Shown piece by piece: positions 26,489 through 35,956 of a stretch of 64,000 nt of DNA. The position numbers and the translations under genes are program-made. Within the stretch, counting starts at the first letter, position 1; each line of letters opens with the position of its first letter. This DNA comes from Gramella sp. KN1008 (GTDB taxonomy: Bacteria > Bacteroidota > Bacteroidia > Flavobacteriales > Flavobacteriaceae): the NCBI RefSeq assembly GCF_004332155.1, contig NZ_SJDV01000001.1, positions 1-64,000 on the forward strand, written 5' to 3'. Below the pieces are notes generated by a model, which did not search any database, had not been told where the DNA came from, and saw only the letters and a list, made by a program, of their open reading frames with translations.

Positions 26489-27004
26489 TTAATCCCTTAG
26501 CTGTTTTTCAAGGTAATGTCTTACGAGTTCGGTGGTGATCCCGAATGCGACATGAGCGAAAAGTTCGTTCATTTGCATGCGTATAGGTACATCGGTAGGC
26601 TTTGGTTCAAGTCCCATGATTGGCAGGGAAGTTTCATGAGTGGAGGCCCAGGTAGTGGCTCCAAAGATCACCCCGTCCATAGGTCTTAATCCGAGCCTGT
26701 CTTTTTTTCCATATCCATATGCGGCACCAAGTGAGCCACCAACCGGCAGACTGACTAATTGTTCTGCAAGGGCTTCATTTTGTGTGCTAATGGGAGTGCC
26801 TGTTATTTTGGTGGACAGATCGTCTACTATCTTTATTTGAGCCGATCGCTGTTCCACTTTTCTTACTGGTAAAAATTGTTCGATAAGACTTTTTACTGCC
26901 GTTCCGGCAAGACCGCCAATAAATCCGGAGATCAGGCTGCGGCCGGTTTTTGAGACATAGGAATCACTTTTCAGAAGGCTGTTCGTACTCATAAGCTGTT
27001 TCAT
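26489..27004 (-). CDS. DUF1440 (YagU-like) membrane protein
   Basis: A 171-residue protein with glycine-rich hydrophobic stretches (ISGFIGGLAGTAVKSLIEQF; VGGSLGAAYGYG; GVIFGATTWASTHE) like the DUF1440/YagU family. The function is not established; YagU has been linked to acid tolerance in E. coli. The start could also be the Met at residue 5. It ends base-to-base against the helicase gene. Confidence 0.65.
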   Translation of the reverse strand: MKQLMSTNSLLKSDSYVSKTGRSLISGFIGGLAGTAVKSLIEQFLPVRKVEQRSAQIKIVDDLSTKITGTPISTQNEALAEQLVSLPVGGSLGAAYGYGKKDRLGLRPMDGVIFGATTWASTHETSLPIMGLEPKPTDVPIRMQMNELFAHVAFGITTELVRHYLEKQLRD

Positions 27005-27084
27005 TTTAGCCTTATAAAACTATTTATTCAACAGTTTTTCTCCAATCATTTAACAAGTATTTGGCATTGCTCATTCAAAATCGA

Positions 27085-27092
27085 TATTTTTG
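27085..27092 (+). promoter_or_regulatory. -7-like box 3 nt before the amidase start
   Basis: TATTTTTG ends 3 nt before the ATG at 27096, and a TTTG lies 21 nt upstream (27060-27063). If used, transcription would begin at about the start codon, giving a leaderless mRNA. Confidence 0.4.
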
Positions 27093-27095
27093 AAT

Positions 27096-27878
27096 ATGAG
27101 TCAGAAACTAAACATTGCGTTCATTCAGGCCAACCTTGAATGGGAAGATCCTGAAGCCAACAGAAGCCTTTTTTCAGAAGAAATAAATAAGCTTTCCAGC
27201 GATGTGGATCTTATTATTTTGCCGGAAATGTTCACCACGGGATTCAGTATGAATGCTGAAAAGCTGGCTGAACCTACCGAATCCAAAACTCTGGATTGGC
27301 TAAAGGAGAAAGCCAGGGCAAAAAATGCGGCTGTTACCGGAAGTGTGATAATAACTGAAAATGGCAATTACTATAACCGCTTATTTTTTGTGTATCCGGA
27401 TGGTTCATATAAGCTCTATGATAAAAGACACACTTTTACGCTGGCAAAGGAAGATGAAACCTATGCTGCCGGTAAAGAACGGCTTATAGTTGAATACAAG
27501 GACTGGAAGATCTGCCCGCTTATCTGTTATGACCTGCGTTTCCCGGTTTGGGCACGAAACACCGAAGACTACGATCTTTTGATCTATGTCGCCAACTGGC
27601 CCGAGAAAAGGGTAAATGCCTGGGATGCTCTATTGAAGGCCCGGGCGATTGAAAATATGTGCTACTGTGTAGGCCTTAATCGTACCGGTATAGATGGTGA
27701 TGGGTATGTATATAATGGACATTCCGCAGCCTATGATGTGCTGGGTAACGAACTCACCGAGCTAAACAGGGAAGATGAATTCACTGCTGAAATAACCCTT
27801 GATAAGGAGAGCCTGTATGAGACAAGGAATAAACTTAAATTCCTTCAGGACAGGGATAAATTTAATCTAGAATTATAG
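27096..27878 (+). CDS. Nitrilase-family omega-amidase (YafV-like)
   Basis: A 260-residue carbon-nitrogen hydrolase with the E44-K110-C144 triad in LPEMFTTGF, YDKRHTF and PLICYDLRFP. The pattern fits the YafV/omega-amidase branch, which deaminates 2-oxoglutaramate and 2-oxosuccinamate from transamination of glutamine and asparagine. I chose the ATG at 27096, since family members begin close to KLNIAFIQ; a TTG at 27090 is unlikely. The 3' end overlaps the convergent lipoprotein gene by 17 bases. Confidence 0.9.
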   Translation: MSQKLNIAFIQANLEWEDPEANRSLFSEEINKLSSDVDLIILPEMFTTGFSMNAEKLAEPTESKTLDWLKEKARAKNAAVTGSVIITENGNYYNRLFFVYPDGSYKLYDKRHTFTLAKEDETYAAGKERLIVEYKDWKICPLICYDLRFPVWARNTEDYDLLIYVANWPEKRVNAWDALLKARAIENMCYCVGLNRTGIDGDGYVYNGHSAAYDVLGNELTELNREDEFTAEITLDKESLYETRNKLKFLQDRDKFNLEL

Positions 27879-29466
27879 CCTGGTTGATATCCCAGTTTGC
27901 ACGCACTTCGAGAGTGTCTGAGAAATATTTGATCTGTTCGGGCTGTTTCTTTTTAAGGTAATTTCCAGTATCCCATTTTTGATTTTCGTTGCTGTCAAAG
28001 ATCACACGAACAAGATAATTCCCCGGCTGCAGGAACTGGAAATTGAAGCTGCCTGAGTTTTCTGAATATTGTTCTGAAAGTACCTTTCCTTTAGTGTCGG
28101 TTAACTGAACAATTATTGGGAATGCCTCAATATTCTGAAAATTAAGGATGATGGTTCCATAGTCTGAAAGTGCCTTGGTCCTAACATTTTGTCTGATCGT
28201 ATCGTTGGTTTCCTCAAAAAGATCGGTAATAGCGCCAGGCAATGCAGTGATCTGGTAACGGTTTGCGGGAGTCTTTTCAAACTGAACCCGGATCTCGTTA
28301 CGCATTGGGTAAAAAGAGGTCGTGAAGGGCACCTCTGCCGAATCCTGATCAAGGATTTTCACCAGATCTTCACGGTAATCTATAATAGGCGTGTTGGCTT
28401 TGAATTTGAAATCTTCGTTCATTCCACCACCATCGGTAGAGACCGTTAGGGAATCCCTGTCCAGTGTACTTAGTCTTGCATAAAGAGTATCCCGTGTCCT
28501 GGGCGTTGCAACCTCGAACGAAAGGCTATCAGATTCGGGTTTGATATTATACCAGTAATATAAAGTGTCGGTCTTAGGGTCCTTTACCACTCTGGACCTG
28601 AAGCCTTCAGGTTTAGGGTTGAGTAAATTTATGGAGAGGCTATCCAGATCCGGACTCCCATCGTAACCAAAAAGGATCTGATTTCCCTTAAAATAAGCGG
28701 GTCGTTTGGGTGCAAATTCCAGTTCTTCTTTAAATACCGTGATCTCATAAGAACTGTCAGTCGGTATCGTAATGCTCTGCTCAACAAAGCCTATCTTTTC
28801 ACTTTTTGGATTATAGAGATAATTGGAGTTCTTATCCATAATGCCCACCATTCTGTAGGTTCCCTCCTTGAGATTTTCGAGCGAAAAGGTAAAAGTACTG
28901 TCCTGGGAATAAGTTACATATCTTGGTGTTTCTTTGAATACGATAGAATCGATAAAAGCCGTATCAACTTCATAGAGCATCACTGTAACGGGCTCCTTAG
29001 GGGCTTTCAGACTGGCGTCTTTAACAGTTCCGGAAACTGCCAGAGAGTCAATATAGTCACCGGTGGAGAATACATATTTGAAATAATCAAAGGGATTACC
29101 TTCGTTGTTATCTACGATGCTTTTTCCGAAGTTGATCGTATAGGTAGTATTTTCTTCAAGAGTGTCAAAAATCTCAATTTTTACATCTTTCCTCGCTGTT
29201 CCCAGGGGCATGATATTAGGCTTGGGATCCATGGGAGGTGATACTATGATCTGTTGCTGAGGTTTGTCCAGCTTGATATATTCATCAAAAAAGATCCTTA
29301 TTTCCTCCGCATCGAAATTGGTAGTATAATTTTCAGGATTCGCCTTTATGAATTTAGGAGGTTCTTCGTCTATAGGACCACCCTCGGGCATTCCCTTCTT
29401 GGCACACTGAACCAGGGTAAGCAGTAAAATAAGGACAACTATAAAACCGGGTACCTTTTTTTTCAT
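27862..29466 (-). CDS. Ig-like (Big_5) domain lipoprotein
   Basis: A 534-residue lipoprotein: signal peptide with lipobox LVQC (Cys21), then an Ig-like Big_5 domain (about 35-135, PPKFIKANPENYTTNFDAEEIRIFFDEYI in type) and further beta-rich regions, including a SpaA/CNA-like part near 140-230. It is probably anchored in the outer membrane or its periplasmic face. The function is unknown; homologues are common in Bacteroidota. Confidence 0.8.
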   Translation of the reverse strand: MKKKVPGFIVVLILLLTLVQCAKKGMPEGGPIDEEPPKFIKANPENYTTNFDAEEIRIFFDEYIKLDKPQQQIIVSPPMDPKPNIMPLGTARKDVKIEIFDTLEENTTYTINFGKSIVDNNEGNPFDYFKYVFSTGDYIDSLAVSGTVKDASLKAPKEPVTVMLYEVDTAFIDSIVFKETPRYVTYSQDSTFTFSLENLKEGTYRMVGIMDKNSNYLYNPKSEKIGFVEQSITIPTDSSYEITVFKEELEFAPKRPAYFKGNQILFGYDGSPDLDSLSINLLNPKPEGFRSRVVKDPKTDTLYYWYNIKPESDSLSFEVATPRTRDTLYARLSTLDRDSLTVSTDGGGMNEDFKFKANTPIIDYREDLVKILDQDSAEVPFTTSFYPMRNEIRVQFEKTPANRYQITALPGAITDLFEETNDTIRQNVRTKALSDYGTIILNFQNIEAFPIIVQLTDTKGKVLSEQYSENSGSFNFQFLQPGNYLVRVIFDSNENQKWDTGNYLKKKQPEQIKYFSDTLEVRANWDINQAIILD

Positions 29467-29520
29467 AGAAGATGAAAACTTTTAGCAAAGAAACGATTAT
29501 TTTGAATTACAAAGCAAAGC

Positions 29521-30201
29521 TTAATCGGTAATTGCCATGGTAGCCACGCTAAGTTCTACACCTGGGATTTCCAAAAGCTTATGTGCACAGGCTTCCAGCG
29601 TGGCCCCGGTGGTGACCAGATCGTCAACTATTAGAATATGCTTATTTATAGCTTTTTCGGGGTTCTTTATATCCAGTGTTTCCTCGAGTCTGCCCCAGCG
29701 AGATAGTCTGTCCTTAAAAGTCTGGGATTGGGTCTTACTGATCTTCAGCAGAATTTTATCACAATATTCTGCATGTATGGATTTCGCTATTTCCTTTCCA
29801 AAATCCTCTACCTGATTGAAACCTCTCTGCTTCAATTTGGTTTTATGAAGAGGTACGGGGATAACCAGGTCAATATCCTGATATGCTGAAACGGCAGATA
29901 GCTCTTCTCCCAGCCATTTTCCCAGATAGCTGCCTATCTCCCGGTGTCCTCTGTATTTAAGATCGTGAATAAGGCGCTGCACCCCGGCTTTTTTGCGAAA
30001 ATGCATTAAAGCCGTTGCATTTTTTATCTTTACGCGGCCATAAAATACTTTTTTTACAGGGTTCTCGTTATCAAGATGGTACCTGGTAACGGGTAGGTCA
30101 TGGAGGCAGGAAGTACAAATTAATTGTTCATTTTTTAATAAGGCAGCTTCGCAAATGTGACACACCGGAGGATAAAGAAGATTAACGAAATCGTGAAACA
30201 T
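29521..30201 (-). CDS. comF: ComF family phosphoribosyltransferase-like protein
   Basis: A 226-residue protein with a four-Cys zinc knuckle (C14, C17, C29, C32) and a C-terminal PRPP loop VDDLVTTGAT (192-201). ComF proteins are required for DNA uptake in naturally competent bacteria and may act with the PriA/ComFA machinery. Whether this organism is competent is not known. The gene diverges from the coiled-coil protein gene by 69 bases. Confidence 0.88.
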   Translation of the reverse strand: MFHDFVNLLYPPVCHICEAALLKNEQLICTSCLHDLPVTRYHLDNENPVKKVFYGRVKIKNATALMHFRKKAGVQRLIHDLKYRGHREIGSYLGKWLGEELSAVSAYQDIDLVIPVPLHKTKLKQRGFNQVEDFGKEIAKSIHAEYCDKILLKISKTQSQTFKDRLSRWGRLEETLDIKNPEKAINKHILIVDDLVTTGATLEACAHKLLEIPGVELSVATMAITD

Positions 30202-30270
30202 TTGTTAAGGGCTTGTATCTTAGCTTTCTAAACATATAAATTTACAAACTAAATATAGTTAATTATACTT

Positions 30271-31155
30271 ATGATGACAGAAAAGAAAAACAATACCGCA
30301 TTGAAGGTTTTAACCGGTATTCTTGCTGTAGCCCTGGTCGCGCTTAGTATTTATACCATTAAATTCTATAATGAGGAAAAAGAAAATAAAGAGATCCTTC
30401 AAAAGGAAAAGGCTGTGATCGAAGACGAACTCAATGAGCTTATCGTAAAATATGATGAGGCTATTGAGGAGAATGAGATCATGGATCAGGACCTGGTCAA
30501 TGCACGGGACCGTATCTCAAGGTTGCTTGATTCTGTTAAGGATAATGAAGCTAACCTTGTGCTTATTTCCCGATACCGAAGGGAGATCGGAAACCTTAAA
30601 GAAGAAAAGGACAGATTGTTCCGAGTAGTGGACAGTTTAAGTGCCCAGAACCAGCAGCTCACTTCTTCTCTTGACAGTACCAGTGTGGCCCTTCAGGAAC
30701 GTACCAGGCTATCTGATTCTTTAAAAACTACCAATCAGAGTCTTTCAACAAAGGTTGATAAGGCATCGAGATTAAAAGTGACCAGCCTTTCAGGGGGAGG
30801 TGTGATAGTAAGGAACAGTGGAAAACTGGTTGAAAATGATAATAACAGAAGAGTAGACCAGATAAGGACCTGTTTCACTTTAACAGCCAATGAACTGGCT
30901 GAATCTGGAGAGAAAAATATGTACGTTCAGGTTTATAATCCCGAAAATGAACTTGTAGGGGACGAGATCGTGGTGCAGCATGAAGGCGGAACCATGGTCT
31001 ACAGTGCCGCTTCTAAAGTATATTATGAGAATGAAGAGCTGGATGTATGTATACTTGCTAATACGATAGAAGATAGATTGCTGGAAGGCAATTATAAAGT
31101 GTATGTCTATAACGATGCTATTCTTCTGGGAACGGCTAGTTTTAGTTTAGATTAA
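30271..31155 (+). CDS. Membrane-anchored coiled-coil protein, unknown function
   Basis: A 294-residue protein I cannot place by name. It has a short basic N-terminus, one transmembrane helix (about 10-28), a long coiled coil (about 30-165, rich in E/K/L) and a beta-rich C-terminal domain (about 180-294) ending in FSLD. The layout suggests an envelope protein with its C-terminal domain in the periplasm. It has a strong terminator. ATG-ATG at the start leaves one residue of uncertainty. Confidence 0.75.
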   Translation: MMTEKKNNTALKVLTGILAVALVALSIYTIKFYNEEKENKEILQKEKAVIEDELNELIVKYDEAIEENEIMDQDLVNARDRISRLLDSVKDNEANLVLISRYRREIGNLKEEKDRLFRVVDSLSAQNQQLTSSLDSTSVALQERTRLSDSLKTTNQSLSTKVDKASRLKVTSLSGGGVIVRNSGKLVENDNNRRVDQIRTCFTLTANELAESGEKNMYVQVYNPENELVGDEIVVQHEGGTMVYSAASKVYYENEELDVCILANTIEDRLLEGNYKVYVYNDAILLGTASFSLD

Positions 31156-31177
31156 TCCTAATATTATAATTTGAGGG

Positions 31178-31208
31178 CCGCCTTGATATAAATCAGGGCG
31201 GTTTTTTT
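31178..31208 (+). terminator. Rho-independent terminator before glyS
   Basis: CCGCCTTGAT (31178-31187) pairs with ATCAGGGCGG (31192-31201) over 10 bp, with one G-U pair and an ATAA loop. Seven T follow. It ends the coiled-coil gene. Confidence 0.9.
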
Positions 31209-31215
31209 ATTTTTG
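31208..31215 (+). promoter_or_regulatory. -7-like box 4 nt before the glyS start
   Basis: TATTTTTG overlaps the last T of the terminator and ends 4 nt before the glyS ATG. The only upstream TTG (31183-31185) lies in the terminator stem, 22 nt away. If active, the glyS mRNA would be leaderless. Confidence 0.45.
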
Positions 31216-31219
31216 CGCC

Positions 31220-32764
31220 ATGGCAAAACAAGAAGATCTTTTTAAGAACGTAATCTCCCATGCTAAAGAGTATGGATACATTTTCGCATCCAGTGAAATC
31301 TATGACGGACTTAGTGCCGTTTATGATTATGGGCAGAACGGAGCAGAATTAAAGAATAACATCAAGGAATACTGGTGGAGAAGCATGACGCAGTTGCATC
31401 AGAACATCGTGGGGATAGATGCTGCGATCCTGATGCATCCTACTACCTGGAAAGCTTCTGGTCACGTAGATGCTTTTAACGATCCATTGATCGATAATAA
31501 GGACTCTAAAAAACGTTATCGCGCAGATGTCCTGGTGGAAGATCATGCCGAGAAATTATTGCAGAAGGCCGAAAAGGAGATCGCTAAGGCCAAAAAGCGA
31601 TTCGGGGATGACTTTGATGAGGAGATGTACAGGGAAACCAATCCGCGGGTAAAAAGATATCTTGGGGATCGAAAAGAGATCCTGGAACGCCTGGCACGTT
31701 CTCTTACTAATGAGGACCTTGCTGATGTAAAAGCCCTAATCAAAGAATTGGAGATCGCCGATCCTGAGACAGGCTCAAAGAACTGGACTGAGGTAAGGCA
31801 ATTCAACCTGATGTTTGGTACCAAACTGGGAGCTTCGGCCGATTCAGCCACTCAATTATACCTTCGTCCTGAAACTGCTCAGGGGATATTCGTGAACTTT
31901 TTGAATGTTCAGAAGACAGGAAGAATGAAGATCCCTTTTGGGATTGCTCAGATAGGAAAAGCTTTCAGAAATGAGATCGTTGCAAGACAGTTCATTTTCA
32001 GGATGCGGGAATTCGAACAGATGGAGATGCAATTCTTTGTGCGCCCCGGAGAAGAACTGGAATGGTATGAAAAGTGGAAGGAAGCACGCTTAAAATGGCA
32101 TAAATCACTGGGGCTTGGAGAAGAGAACTATCGTTTCCACGACCATGAAAAACTGGCTCACTATGCCAATGCCGCGGCCGATATAGAATTCGATTTTCCA
32201 TTCGGCTTCAAAGAACTTGAAGGAATTCACTCAAGAACGGATTTTGATCTGAAAGCTCATGAGGAATTTTCAGGAAAGAAATTAAGGTTCTACGATCCTG
32301 AGCTGAAGGAAAACTATGTGCCTTATGTGATAGAAACCTCGATCGGGCTGGACAGAATGTTTTTAGCGGTGCTTTCGGCTTCGCTAAAAGAAGAAGAGCT
32401 TGAAGACGGGAATACAAGAACAGTACTTAAGTTACCAGCCGTACTTGCGCCAACCAAGGCTGCGGTACTTCCATTGGTGAAAAAGGATGGCCTTCCCGAA
32501 ATGGCTCAAAAGATAGTTGATGACCTTAAATGGGACTTTAAGGTTCAGTATGACGAAAAAGATGCTATTGGAAGAAGGTACCGCCGTCAGGATGCTGCAG
32601 GTACTCCGTTATGTATTACCGTAGACCATGAATCACTTGAAGATAACTCGGTTACTGTTAGATTTCGTGATAGTATGGAGCAAAAGAGAGTTTCTGTTAG
32701 TGAGCTGGAAAGTCTAATACGGAAGGAAACCGATTTTAAGACCTGGATGAAAGACTTTTCATAA
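31220..32764 (+). CDS. glyS: Glycyl-tRNA synthetase, alpha2 type
   Basis: Charges tRNA-Gly. The 514 residues are of the single-chain class II homodimer type found in Archaea, eukaryotes and many Bacteria, not the alpha2beta2 type of E. coli. YLRPETAQGIFVNF, FGIAQIGKAFRNEI (motif 2 region) and the REFEQMEMQFFV segment are diagnostic. The C-terminal anticodon-binding domain is present (APTKAAVLPLV, PLCITVD). It has its own terminator. Confidence 0.95.
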   Translation: MAKQEDLFKNVISHAKEYGYIFASSEIYDGLSAVYDYGQNGAELKNNIKEYWWRSMTQLHQNIVGIDAAILMHPTTWKASGHVDAFNDPLIDNKDSKKRYRADVLVEDHAEKLLQKAEKEIAKAKKRFGDDFDEEMYRETNPRVKRYLGDRKEILERLARSLTNEDLADVKALIKELEIADPETGSKNWTEVRQFNLMFGTKLGASADSATQLYLRPETAQGIFVNFLNVQKTGRMKIPFGIAQIGKAFRNEIVARQFIFRMREFEQMEMQFFVRPGEELEWYEKWKEARLKWHKSLGLGEENYRFHDHEKLAHYANAAADIEFDFPFGFKELEGIHSRTDFDLKAHEEFSGKKLRFYDPELKENYVPYVIETSIGLDRMFLAVLSASLKEEELEDGNTRTVLKLPAVLAPTKAAVLPLVKKDGLPEMAQKIVDDLKWDFKVQYDEKDAIGRRYRRQDAAGTPLCITVDHESLEDNSVTVRFRDSMEQKRVSVSELESLIRKETDFKTWMKDFS

Positions 32765-32799
32765 TAGTCCTAATACCAATAATTTATGAATTTTTTATG

Positions 32800-32830
32800 A
32801 AAGGCAATTGATTTATTGATTGCCTTTTTT
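32800..32830 (+). terminator. Rho-independent terminator after glyS
   Basis: AAAGGCAAT (32800-32808) pairs with ATTGCCTTT (32819-32827) across a 10-nt loop and is followed by further T, 35 nt after the glyS stop. Confidence 0.85.
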
Positions 32831-32831
32831 A

Positions 32832-32861
32832 TTTGGATTAATACAAGATTGCCTATTTTTA
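32832..32861 (+). promoter_or_regulatory. Candidate promoter of the secreted T9SS protein
   Basis: TTTG (32832-32835), 18 nt, then TATTTTTA (32854-32861), one base off the -7 consensus. The start codon follows 25 nt later. Confidence 0.45.
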
Positions 32862-32886
32862 AAGAATCATTGAAGCAGATCCCTAC

Positions 32887-35859
32887 ATGATGAAAAAATT
32901 ACTTTTCCTTTTTACTATCGGTGTGCTTTTTCATCTTAATACTTTTGCTCAAAAGCATGAGAAAGCCGGGCCTGTATTTATTGATTCTGCCAGGGCTGTT
33001 CTATCCGGTTCTCTTACAAAAGGTAAACTAGTCCCGCCATCGACCCATTTTAAAATTTACAATCCCCGTAACAGAGGGATCAACAGGGTGGTACCCGGTA
33101 AAGGGCTTCCTAAAACTACTGACGCCGCACTGCAAAGTAAAATGGGGGAGATAAAAGCGAGAACACCCATTTTAAACTTTGATGCTGCTGTTTCAAGGTC
33201 AACTCCCACCGATCCTACGGGAGTTGTGGGACCCAATCACTATTTAAACGCGTGGAATTCTGCTTTTTCAATATGGGATAAAAGTGGAAACCAGATAGTA
33301 CCACCTGCCTCTCTGGCAAGTATAGGAGGGGAGTTTGAAGGAGAGGTTCTTGGAGATCCGATTGTTGTGTATGATCAGGCGGCAAACAGATATATTATAA
33401 GTCAGTTTAGTGATTCACCGGAAAGTTTTCTTATAGCTGTCTCCCAGGGACCCGATCCTGTAAACGACGGATGGTATACTTATAGGTTTACTACCAATGG
33501 CGTCCTGCCGGATTATCCTAAAATGTCGGTCTGGGGGGATGGTTATTATATTACTACCAATAAAAATTCAAGAACTGCCGATGAAAATCCGGTAGTCTAT
33601 GTGGTTGAAAGGGACAGAATGCTTCAGGGAGAAACGGCCAGAATAGTTTCGTTTCCCCTGCCTGGGATTGAAACCAATGGGTTTTACAGCCCGGCAGGTT
33701 TTCAGACGGTGGGTAGCGATCTCCCTCCTCCAGGGAATTCACCCATTGTATTTATGCAGGATGATGCCTGGGCCGGTGTGAATGAAGATCATTTAAAGAT
33801 ATGGCTGATCAATGTTGACTGGAACGATCTCGCTACTTCCACGATCTCGGAAAGTCAGGAACTGGCATCGGCCAGCGGAGTATCCCCTTTTATCGCAACC
33901 TTTGACGGAGGCTCTTTTTCCAATCTTGCCCAGCCGGGAGACGCTTCGGATGTGGATGCGCTTCAGGCGACCATGATGTATATGACCCAGTACAGGAGAT
34001 TTTCCACACATAACTCAGTGGTAATGAATTTTGTGGTGGATGTAGACCCTACTGCTGCAGAACATGCCGGAATAAGGTGGTATGAGCTAAGGCAACAAAA
34101 GGATGGGGAGCCCTGGAGTGTTTACCAGGAAGGCACCTATGCTCCCGATAAACGGGACAGGTTCAGCGGCAGTATTGGAATAGATGCACGAGGTAATATA
34201 GGTCTTGGATATACGGTGCTGGACGATAGTCCGGCAGATCCTGTTTTTCCTTCGCTTCGCTATACAGGTCGTTTTGTGAATGATCCTTTAGGCCAGATGA
34301 CCCTCGAGGAGCAATCTATCTATGAGGGTGAGAGCCCTAATCCTAATTCCAGATATGGAGATTATGCTCATTTGAGTATAGATCCTGTTGACGGGGTTAC
34401 CTTCTGGCATAACGGGGAAGTTTTTCAGGGTGTGGAACGGGTTAATAGAGTAGGTGTTTTCAGGATAGCCGCAGATGAACCAAATGATCTGGGAGTGACC
34501 GCATTGCTCACCCCTCAAGATGCCACATTAACCACTAATGAGGTGATAAGTGTTCGTATAAGAAACTTTGGAACTAATGCGCAATCTGATTTTGATGTTA
34601 GCTACAGTATCAATGGTGGTCCCGAGATAACTGAAACTTTTGAAGGTACGATTGCCGAGTCCAGCTTTGCCGAATTCACGTTTGACCAGACAGCAGACCT
34701 ATCTGAAGTTGGAGAGATTTATAGTATTAGCGTTTCAACGCTTCTTGAAAATGATACTAATCCGAACAATGATAGTATCGAAGAAGAGGTTAAGAACCTG
34801 CCGCCTCGAGATGTAGGAGTAACTTCTATTGATGCTCCGGAAACCGATCAAAGCCTTGGCGATACTGAAGTAGTGACCATAACCCTGGAAAATTTTGGTG
34901 GGCAGCCCCAGCAAAATATTCCCGTGAGTTACCAGATTGGAAATAATACTCCGGTAAGAGAGGTCTTTAACCAGGTACTTCCAGTGGGAGAACAGGCGGT
35001 CTATACTTTCAATGAAAGCGCTGATCTTGGTCCATCGGGACGGTATAGAATTACTGCAAGAACAAGCCTTGAAGACGATTTTGATCCATCTAATGATTCA
35101 AAGACTAAGTCTGTAGCCAATCTAAATTGTATACCTGAAGATTCTGACTGTTCCTTTGGGGATGGTATTTCTTATTTTGAACTCGGTGATATCCTGAATG
35201 AGCGCATCCCCTGTGGAAACGGGTATATCGATTTTATTGGAGAATCAACCGATCTGGACAGGTCTCAGAGCGAATTTACAGTAAGCGTACAATCTTATTT
35301 TGCCGAGGAGGATGCTGAAAAATTCTCCATGTGGATAGATTTTGATGATAACGGTGTATTTGACGATGACGAACGCCTGATAAATTCTGAAGTGATTACC
35401 GAGGATAATACCTGGCTTTCTTTCGATTTCAATATTCCTGATGATGCTCCGTTAGGTCAGCATTTATTGAGAATACGGGCCGGGGATACCCGTTATGATG
35501 GTGATCTTGACGATCCCTGTTCGGTAATGCAATATGGCACCACACATGATTATTCAGTAAACGTTATTGACAGTACCCTTGATATTGAAGATTTCATTCT
35601 TAATGAGGCCGATCTTCGCGTGGTTACAGAGCCTGATAGGGATAGGCAGTACAGGGTGATCATGGAAACGAGTTTTGATGAACCTCTCAGGATAACCGTG
35701 CATAATTTAGTGGGGCAGAAGATGATTGAAAATCAGCTATTCAATGATGGTGATGGTTATGTCTACGAACTGGATATGTCTTATGCAGCCCGTGGGGTTT
35801 ATCTGCTTAGAGTTGGTACGAGGAAGGTTGGTAAAGTCGTCCGCTTTATTGTTAAGTAG
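32887..35859 (+). CDS. Large secreted protein with CARDB-like and GEVED domains and T9SS sorting domain
   Basis: A 990-residue exported protein. A signal peptide (to about residue 21, TFAQ) leads into a beta-rich N-terminal half with propeller-like features (about 90-530). Two similar CARDB-like repeats follow (about 535-640 and 640-745), both with LGVT/VGVT openings and N-D-S endings. Next comes a GEVED domain (about 795-895, FSMWIDFDDNGVFDD) and a type A C-terminal sorting domain (about 915-990, VHNLVGQKM, GVYLLRVG). It should be exported and probably cell-surface attached through type IX secretion. The substrate is unknown. Confidence 0.85.
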   Translation: MMKKLLFLFTIGVLFHLNTFAQKHEKAGPVFIDSARAVLSGSLTKGKLVPPSTHFKIYNPRNRGINRVVPGKGLPKTTDAALQSKMGEIKARTPILNFDAAVSRSTPTDPTGVVGPNHYLNAWNSAFSIWDKSGNQIVPPASLASIGGEFEGEVLGDPIVVYDQAANRYIISQFSDSPESFLIAVSQGPDPVNDGWYTYRFTTNGVLPDYPKMSVWGDGYYITTNKNSRTADENPVVYVVERDRMLQGETARIVSFPLPGIETNGFYSPAGFQTVGSDLPPPGNSPIVFMQDDAWAGVNEDHLKIWLINVDWNDLATSTISESQELASASGVSPFIATFDGGSFSNLAQPGDASDVDALQATMMYMTQYRRFSTHNSVVMNFVVDVDPTAAEHAGIRWYELRQQKDGEPWSVYQEGTYAPDKRDRFSGSIGIDARGNIGLGYTVLDDSPADPVFPSLRYTGRFVNDPLGQMTLEEQSIYEGESPNPNSRYGDYAHLSIDPVDGVTFWHNGEVFQGVERVNRVGVFRIAADEPNDLGVTALLTPQDATLTTNEVISVRIRNFGTNAQSDFDVSYSINGGPEITETFEGTIAESSFAEFTFDQTADLSEVGEIYSISVSTLLENDTNPNNDSIEEEVKNLPPRDVGVTSIDAPETDQSLGDTEVVTITLENFGGQPQQNIPVSYQIGNNTPVREVFNQVLPVGEQAVYTFNESADLGPSGRYRITARTSLEDDFDPSNDSKTKSVANLNCIPEDSDCSFGDGISYFELGDILNERIPCGNGYIDFIGESTDLDRSQSEFTVSVQSYFAEEDAEKFSMWIDFDDNGVFDDDERLINSEVITEDNTWLSFDFNIPDDAPLGQHLLRIRAGDTRYDGDLDDPCSVMQYGTTHDYSVNVIDSTLDIEDFILNEADLRVVTEPDRDRQYRVIMETSFDEPLRITVHNLVGQKMIENQLFNDGDGYVYELDMSYAARGVYLLRVGTRKVGKVVRFIVK

Positions 35860-35909
35860 GCTTTCCTCAGAGCACTTTCCAATTTTTCTTCTTATAATAT
35901 CAAATGGAC

Positions 35910-35939
35910 TTGTATTTAGTTCAGATAGCCTTATTTTTG
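35910..35939 (+). promoter_or_regulatory. Promoter of xth, consensus match
   Basis: TTG (35910-35912), exactly 19 nt, then TATTTTTG (35932-35939), a full match to the Bacteroidota -33/-7 pattern. The ATG is 17 nt downstream. Confidence 0.65.
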
Positions 35940-35956
35940 GGGAAATTTGAAATTTT

